Below the pieces are notes generated by a model. The model was not told where the DNA came from and made no database searches. It saw only the letters and a list, made by a program, of their open reading frames with translations. From NCBI GenBank assembly GCA_948144175.1, contig CANXME010000102.1, forward strand, positions 62,001-126,000: a stretch of 64,000 nt of DNA, read 5' to 3'. The position numbers were made by a program, and so were the translations under genes. The stretch's first letter is position 1, and each line of letters opens with the position of its first letter. Below, in pieces: positions 57,557-64,000 of this stretch. Source of the stretch: Closterium sp. NIES-65. Taxonomy: Eukaryota > Streptophyta > Zygnematophyceae > Desmidiales > Closteriaceae.

Positions 57557-57769
57557 CTAAGCGTACCACTCACGAAGCTGGCGAGGCGTGAAAGACACGC
57601 GAGAGGGTCGCGGGAGTTGCAGCTGGCCGCCACCACGAGTAGAAGCAGCAGGAGTGGTAGTAGGAGTAGCGTCGCCACCCCTACAGCCCCAACCAGCGTA
57701 CCACTCACGCAGCTGCTGGGGCGTGAGGGACTCACGCAGGCGTCGCTGGGGCTGCATCTGGCTCCGCAA
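57557..57769 (-). pseudogene. Element 4 Gag-like N-terminal segment with duplicated LREWYA motif
   Basis: 70-codon open stretch in the same frame as the protease-integrase frame, ending at TAG (57557-57559) where element 2 has CAG. It carries the block QPQRRLRESLTPQQLREWYA and again QLQLPRPSRVSFTPRQLREWYA about 45 residues later; element 2 has one copy. Directly after the stop, the frame gives GGSLSAVRCSYVIRTG, the start of the C-X13-C-X4-H-X4-C cluster (codons 57529 down to 57455). Function unknown; by position it would be the end of a Gag-like protein. Confidence 0.7.
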
Positions 57770-58026
57770 GTAGAAGCAGGAGCAGGACTAGCAGCAGGAA
57801 GGCAGGCAGCTAGGCAAGCCAAAAGGCAGGCAGGCAGGCAAGCAGGCGACCCGCAGCGTGCTAGCAGGGCAAGAGCTCACCAGTGGTGGGAAGAGTAGGC
57901 TCGGCGACTCAGCGGCACGGCAGCTCGGCGGCTCGGCGGCTCGGGCGACTCGGGCGGCTCGGCGGCAACTGCAGCTCTGCAGCTCGGTGACTCGGCGGCT
58001 CGGCGGCAGGGCGGCTCTGCAGCAAC
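57770..58026 (-). other. Element 4 truncated GC-rich leader
   Basis: Contains a (GGCA)n/(GGCAA) microsatellite at about 57798-57845 and GGCTCGGCGG repeats at about 57900-58020, like the leader of element 2. No credible gene. Ends at the junction with satellite at GCAACTGCACTATAAG. Confidence 0.8.
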
Positions 58027-61000
58027 TGCACTATAAGTGCGAAATGCCGGCCAGACTGGCCGATGCACCATTTTCTCTACACATGTGTGTTAGTTACCTT
58101 TCAAACCCTTACGTTCACTCGATTAATATATTTCCTACCTTAAATTTGAGTGAGATCACTAGATTCCGTGTACTATGCGAGATCTGAGCGGTTCCGTTCT
58201 CCCAGGCATTTGCACTCTAAGTTCCCATACTGACCGACCTGGCCAATGCACCATTTTCCATATACATATGCATTAGATTCCTTTCAAACCTTATTAGCTC
58301 ACTAGATTTATATATTTCCCACCTTTTGATCGAGTGAGACCGCTAGATTGCCTCTACTTTTTGAGAAACGAGCGTTTCCGTCCTCCCTGGCCCCACTTGC
58401 ACTATAAGTGCGAAATGCCGGCCAGACTGGCCGATGCACCATTTTCTCTACACATGTGCGTTAGTTACCTTTCAAACCATTATGCTCACTCGATTAATAT
58501 ATTTCCTACCTTATATTTGAGTGAGACCACTAGATTCCGTGTACTATGCGAGATCTGAGCGGTTCCGTTCTCCCAGGCATTTGCACTCTAAGTTCCCATA
58601 CTGACCGACCTGGCCAATGCACTATTTTCCAAATACATATGCATTAGATTCCTTTCGAACCTTATTAGCTCACTAGATTTATATATTTCCCACCTTTTGA
58701 TCGAGTGAGACCGCTAGATTGCCTCTACTTTTTGAGAAACGAGCGTTTCCGTTCTCCCTGGCCCCACTTGCACTATAAGTGCGAAATGCCGGCCAGACTG
58801 GCCGATGCACCACTTTCTCTACACATGTGCGTTAGTTACCTTTCAAACCCTTACGTTCACTCGATTAATATATTTCCTACCTTATATTTGAGTGAGATCA
58901 CTAGATTCCGTGTACTATGCGAGATCTGAGCGATTCCGTTCTCCCAGGCATTTGCACTCTAAGTTCCCATACTGACCGACCTGGCCAATGCACCATTTTT
59001 CGTATACATATGCATTAGATTCCTTTCGAACCTTATGAGCTCACTGGGTTTATATATTTCCCACCTTCTGATTGAGTGAGACCGCTAGATTGCCTCTACT
59101 TTTTGAGAAACGAGCGTTTCCGTTCTCCCTGGCCCCACTTGCACTATAAGTGCGAAATGCCGGCCACACTAGCCGATGCACCATTTTCTCTAGACATGTG
59201 CGTTAGTTACCATTCAAACCGTTACCTTCACTCGATTAATATATTTCCTACCTTATATTTGAGTGAGATCACTAGATTCCGTGTACTATGCGAGATCTGA
59301 GCGGTTCCGTTCTCCCAGGCATTTGCACTCTAAGTTCCCTTACTGACCGACCTGGCCAATGCACCATTTTCCATATACATATGCATTAGATTCCTTTCAA
59401 AACTTATTAGCTCACTAGATTTATATATTTCCCACCTTTTGATCGAGTGAGACCGCTAGATTCCCTCTACTTTTTTAGAAACGAGCGTTTCCGTCCTCCC
59501 TGGCCCCACTTGCACTATAAGTGCGAAATGCCGGCCAGACTGGCCGATGCACCATTTTCTCTACACATGTGCGTTAGTTACCTTTCAAACCATTATGCTC
59601 ACTCGATTAATATATTTCCTACCTTATATTTGAGTGAGACCACTAGATTCCGTGTACTATGCGAGATCTGAGCGGTTCCGTTCTCCCAGGCATTTGCACT
59701 CTAAGTTCCCATACTGACCGACCTGGCCAATGCACTATTTTCCATATAAATATGCATTAGATTCCTTTCAAACCTTATTAGCTCACTAGATTTATATATT
59801 TCCCACCTTTTGATCGAGTCAGACCGCTAGATTCCCTCTACTTTTTGAGAAACGAGCGTTTCCGTTCTCCCTGGCCCCACTTGCACTATAAGTGCGAAAT
59901 GCCGGCCAGACTGGCCGATGCACCACTTTCTATACACATGTGCGTTAGTTACCTTTCAAACCCTTACGTTCACTTGATTAATATATTTCCTACCTTATAT
60001 TTGAGTGAGACCACTAGATTCCGTGTACTATGCGAGATCTAAGCGGTTCCGTTCTCCCAGGCATTTGCACTCTAAGTTCCCATACTGACCGACCTGGCCA
60101 ATGCACCATTTTCCATATACGTATGCATTAGATTCCTTTCGAACCTTATTAGCACACTAGATTTATATATTTCCCACCTTTTGATCGAGTGAGGCCGCTA
60201 GATTCCCTCTACTTTTTGAGAAACGAGCATTTCCGTTCTCCCTGGCCCCACTTGCACTATAAGTGCGAAATGCCGGCCAGACTGGCCGATGCACCATTTT
60301 CTCTACACATGTGCGTTAGTTACCTTTCAAACCCTTACGTTCACTTGATTAATATATTTCCTACCTTATATTTGAGTGAGACCACTAGATTCCGTGTACT
60401 ATACGAGATCTGAGCGGTTCCGTTCTCCCAGGCATTTGCACTCTAAGTTCCCATACTGACCGATCTGGCCAATGCACCATTTTCCATATACATATGCATT
60501 AGATTCCTTTCAAACCTTATTAGCTCACTAGATTTATATATTTCCCACCTTTTGATCGAGTGAGACCGCTAGATTCCCTCTACTTTTTGAGAAACGAGCG
60601 TTTCCGTCCTCCCTGGCCCCACTTGCACTATAAGTGCGAAATGCCGGCCAGACTGGCCGATGCACCATTTTCTCTACACATGTGCGTTAGTTACCTTTCA
60701 AACCATTATGCTCACTCGATTAATATATTTCCTACCTTATATTTGAGTGAGACCACTAGATTCCGTGTACTATGCGAGATCTGAGCGGTTCCGTTCTCCC
60801 AGGCATTTGCACTCTAAGTTCCCATACTGACCGACCTGGCCAATGCACTATTTTCCAAATACATATGCATTAGATTCCTTTCGAACCTTATTAGCTCACT
60901 AGATTTATATATTTCCCACCTTTTGATCGAGTCAGACCGCTAGATTCCCTCTACTTTTTTAGAAACGAGCGTTTCCGTTCTCCCTGGCCCCACTTGCACT

Positions 61001-64000
61001 ATAAGTGCGAAATGCCGGCCAGACTGGCCGATGCACCACTTTCTCTACACATGTGCGTTAGTTACCTTTCAAACCCTTACGTTCACTCGATTAATATATT
61101 TCCTACCTTATATTTGAGTGAGATCACTAGATTCCGTGTACTATGCGAGATCTGAGCGGTTCCGTTCTCCCAGGCATTTGCACTCTAAGTTTCCATACTG
61201 ACCGACCTGGCCAATGCACCATTTCTCGTATACATATGCATTAGATTCCTTTCGAACCTTATGAGCTCACTGGGTTTATATATTTCCCACCTTCTGATTG
61301 AGTGAGATCGCTAGATTGCCTCTACTTTTTGAGAAACGAGCGTTTCCGTTCTCCCTGGCCCCACTTGCACTATAAGTGCGAAATGCCGGCCACACTAGCC
61401 GATGCACCATTTTCTCTAGACATGTGCGTTAGTTACCATTCAAACCGTTACCTTCACTCGATTAATATATTTCCTACCTTATATTTGAGTGAGATCACTA
61501 GATTCCGTGTACTATGCGAGATCTGAGCGGTTCCGTTCTCCCAGGCATTTGCACTCTAAGTTCCCTTACTGACCGACCTGGCCAATGCACCATTTTCCAT
61601 ATACATATGCATTAGATTCCTTTCAAAACTTATTAGCTCACTAGATTTATATATTTCCCACCTTTTGATCGAGTGAGACCGCTAGATTCCCTCTACTTTT
61701 TTAGAAACGAGCGTTTCCGTCCTCCCTGGCCCCACTTGCACTATAAGTGCGAAATGCCGGCCAGACTGGCCGATGCACCATTTTCTCTACACATGTGCGT
61801 TAGTTACCTTTCAAACCCTTACATTCACTTGATTAATATATTTCCTACCTTATATTTGAGTGAGACCACTAGATTCCGTGTACTATGCGAGATCTGAGCG
61901 GTTCCGTTCTCCCAGGCATTTGAACTCTAAGTTCCCATACTGACCGACCTGGCCAATGCACTATTTTCCATATAAATATGCATTAGATTCCTTTCAAACC
62001 TTATTAGCTCACTAGATTTATATATTTCCCACCTTTTGATCGAGTCAGACCGCTAGATTCCCTCTACTTTTTGAGAAACGAGCGTTTCCGTTCTCCCTGG
62101 CCCCACTTGCACTATAAGTGCGAAATGCCGGCCAGACTGGCCGATGCACCACTTTCTCTACACATGTGCGTTAGTTACCTTTCAAACCCTTACGTTCACT
62201 TGATTAATATATTTCCTACCTTATATTTGAGTGAGACCACTAGATTCTGTGTACTATGCGAGATCTAAGCGGTTCCGTTCTCCCAGGCATTTGCACTCTA
62301 AGTTCCCATACTGACCGACCTGGCCAATGCACCATTTTCCATATACGTATGCATTAGATTCCTTTCGAACCTTATTAGCACACTAGATTTATATATTTCC
62401 CACCTTCTGATCGAGTGAGGCCGCTAGATTCCCTCTACTTTTTGAGAAACGAGCATTTCCGTTCTCCCTGGCCCCACTTGCGCTATAAGTGCGAAATGCC
62501 GGCCAGACTGGCCGATGCACCATTTTCTCTACACATGTGCGTTAGTTCCCTTTCAAACCCTTACGTTCACTCGATAAATATATTTCCTACCTTATATTTG
62601 AGTGAGACCACTAGATTCCGTGTACTATGCGAGATCTGAGCGGTTCTGTTCTCCCAGGCATTTGCACTCTAAGTTCCCATACTGACCGACCTGGCCAATG
62701 CACCATTTTCCATATACATATGCATTAGATTCCTTTCGAACCTTATTACCTCACTAGATTTATATATTTCCCACCTTCTGATTGAGTGAGACCGCTAGAT
62801 TCCCTTAACTTTTTGAGAAATAAGCGTTTCCGTTCTCCCTAGCCCCACTTGCACTATAAGTGCGAAATGCCGGCCAGACTGGCCGATGCACCATTTTCTC
62901 TACAGATGTGCGTTAGTTACCTTTCAAACCCTTACGTCCACTCGATTAATATATTTCCTACCTTATATTTGAGTGAGACCACTAGATTCCGTGTACTATG
63001 CGAGATCTGAGCGGTTCCGTTCTCCCAGGCATTTGCACTCTAAGTTCCCATACTGACTGACCTGGCCAATGCACCATTTTCCATATACATATGCATTAGA
63101 TTCCTTTCGAGCCTTATTATCTCACTAGATTTATATATTTCCCACCTTCTGATCAAGTGAGATAGCTAGATTCCCTTTACTTTTTGAGAAATGAGCATTT
63201 CCGTTCTCTCTGGCCCCACTTGCACTATAAGTGCGAAATGCCGGCCAGACTGGCCGATGCACCATTTTCTCTACACATGTGCGTTAGTTACCTTTCAAAC
63301 CCTTATGTTCACTCGATTAATATATTTCCTACCTTATATTTGAGTGAGACCACTAGATTCCGTGTACTATGCGAGATCTGAGCGGTTCCGTTCTCCCAGG
63401 CATTTGCACTCTAAGTCCCCATACTGACCGACCTGGCCAATGCACCATTTTCCATATACATATGCATTAGATTCCTTTTGAACCTTATTAGCTCACTAGA
63501 TTTATATATTTCCCACCTTCTGATCAATGAGACCGCTAGATAACCTCTATTTTTTGAGAAACGAGCGGTTCCGTTCTCCCTGGCCCCACTTGCACTATAA
63601 GTGCGAAATGCCGGCCAGACTGGCCGATGCTCCATTTTCTCTACACATGTGCGTTAGTTACCTTTCAAACCCTTACGTTCACTCGATTAATATATTTCCT
63701 ACCTTATATTTCAGTGAGACCACTAGATTCTGCGTACAATGCGAGATCTAAGCGGTTCCGTTCTCCCAGGCATTTGCACTCTAAGTTCCCATACTGACCG
63801 ACCTGGCCAATGCACCATTTTCCATATACATATGCATTAGATTCCTTTCGAACCTAATTATCTCACTAGATTTATATATTTCCCACCTTCTGATTGAGTG
63901 AGGCCGCTAGATTCCCTCTACTTTTTGAGAAACGAGCATTTCCGTTCTCCCTGGCCCCACTTGCACTATAAGTGCGAAATGCCGGCCAGACTGGCCGATG
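58027..64000 (+). repeat. 371-bp dimeric satellite, block S5 (about 16 dimers, runs off the window)
   Basis: Resumes in monomer A at TGCACTATAAGTGCG. Dimers start at 58332, 58703, 59074, 59445, 59816, 60187, 60558, 60929, 61300, 61671, 62042, 62413, 62784 and onward. The first twelve form a six-dimer higher-order repeat. The window ends inside an A monomer with no sign of an array edge. Confidence 0.97.
58332..62412 (+). repeat. Higher-order repeat: 6 dimers (p-u), 2226 bp, nearly two copies
   Basis: Types recur 2226 bp apart: p (CGTCCTCCC, ACCATTATGCTC, B with CCAAATACAT; 58332, 60558), q (CACCACTTTC, GAGATCACTAG, B with CGTATACAT and TGAGCTCACTGGG; 58703, 60929), r (GGCCACACTAGCC, CTAGACATG, ACCGTTACC; 59074, 61300), s (TTTTTTAGAAAC, CGTCCTCCC, B with CCATATAAAT; 59445, 61671), t (GAGTCAGACC, CACCACTTTC, GATCTAAGCGG, ATACGTATGC, TAGCACACTAG; 59816, 62042), u (GAGTGAGGCC, GAGCATTTCC; 60187, 62413). 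Confidence 0.88.

Larger units (their letters stand above)
52650..58026 (-). mobile_element. Element 4: 5'-truncated Ty1/copia element with near-complete pol
   Basis: Read on -: GC-rich leader remnant, Gag-like Cys/His region, protease, integrase, linker, RT, RNase H, 3' untranslated region, polypurine tract and one 132-bp LTR at the left (52650-52781). No 5' LTR or primer-binding site is present at the right; satellite resumes at about 58027, with TGC common to both partners. The pol frame runs ~4.8 kb (57769 to 52988) with only three in-frame stops (57557, 54509, 53201) and no frameshift, all of which are C-to-T type changes. The integrase catalytic Glu is Lys. Both satellite flanks contain the same ~20-bp stretch of monomer A. 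Confidence 0.93.

Noticed and set aside
52650-58026. Element 4 as a LINE because of 5' truncation
   Set aside because: Domain order, polypurine tract and LTR identify Ty1/copia; there is no poly-A tail and no LINE endonuclease.
1105-63751. About 110 near-identical ~74-residue open frames, one per 371-bp unit
   Set aside because: They lie in monomer A of a tandem satellite, mostly begin at GTG rather than ATG, run to a stop at the start of B, and resemble no protein. 371 is not a multiple of three, and substitutions fall in all codon positions. They are a side effect of repetition.

Overview
The window is eukaryotic repetitive DNA, with no sign of bacterial genes, rRNA, tRNA or host single-copy genes. 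About three quarters (roughly 47.5 kb) is one tandem satellite with a 371-bp period. The rest is four insertions of Ty1/copia LTR retrotransposons, all damaged. The copia domain order (protease, integrase, RT, RNase H) and primer-binding sites that match the 3' end of plant initiator tRNA-Met (TGGTATCAGAGC) point to a plant-lineage (streptophyte) genome. I cannot name the species from sequence alone. A long homogeneous satellite of ~185-bp monomers broken by LTR elements is what a centromeric or pericentromeric array looks like, but the sequence does not prove that location.

Layout: satellite block S1 1-10288; 5' half of copia element 1 (+ strand: 908-bp LTR, PBS, Gag) 10289-12209; satellite S2 12210-14666; element 2 (- strand, full length with 136-bp LTRs and a 5-bp target duplication, heavily decayed) 14667-20194; satellite S3 20195-34213; element 3 (+ strand, 5'-truncated: integrase C-terminus, linker, RT/RNase H, 3' LTR) 34205-37856; satellite S4 37857-52648; element 4 (- strand, 5'-truncated, best-preserved pol, 3' LTR only) 52650-58026; satellite S5 58027-64000.

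Each 371-bp satellite unit is a dimer of two diverged but alignable monomers, A (~187 bp) and B (~184 bp). Dimers form several higher-order repeats of 2, 3, 5, 6 or 7 dimers, the clearest at 21.5-23.7, 26.3-30.1, 31.5-34.1, 38.1-40.3, 45.1-52.2 and 58.3-62.4 kb. The register breaks at 4815-5190, where two consecutive monomers are A/B hybrids.

Elements 2, 3 and 4 form one related family with short LTRs. It has a GC-rich low-complexity leader, an unusual C-X13-C-X4-H-X4-C cluster where the Gag zinc knuckle should be, and a long Gly/Ala/Glu/Pro repeat linker between integrase and RT. No canonical copia Gag is seen. Element 1 belongs to a different family, with a classic Gag (UBN2-like plus CX2CX4HX4C) and a hairpin-rich long LTR. 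Most of the inactivating point changes in elements 2-4 are C-to-T on one strand in CAG/CTG or CG contexts, as expected if plant-type cytosine methylation and deamination disabled them.
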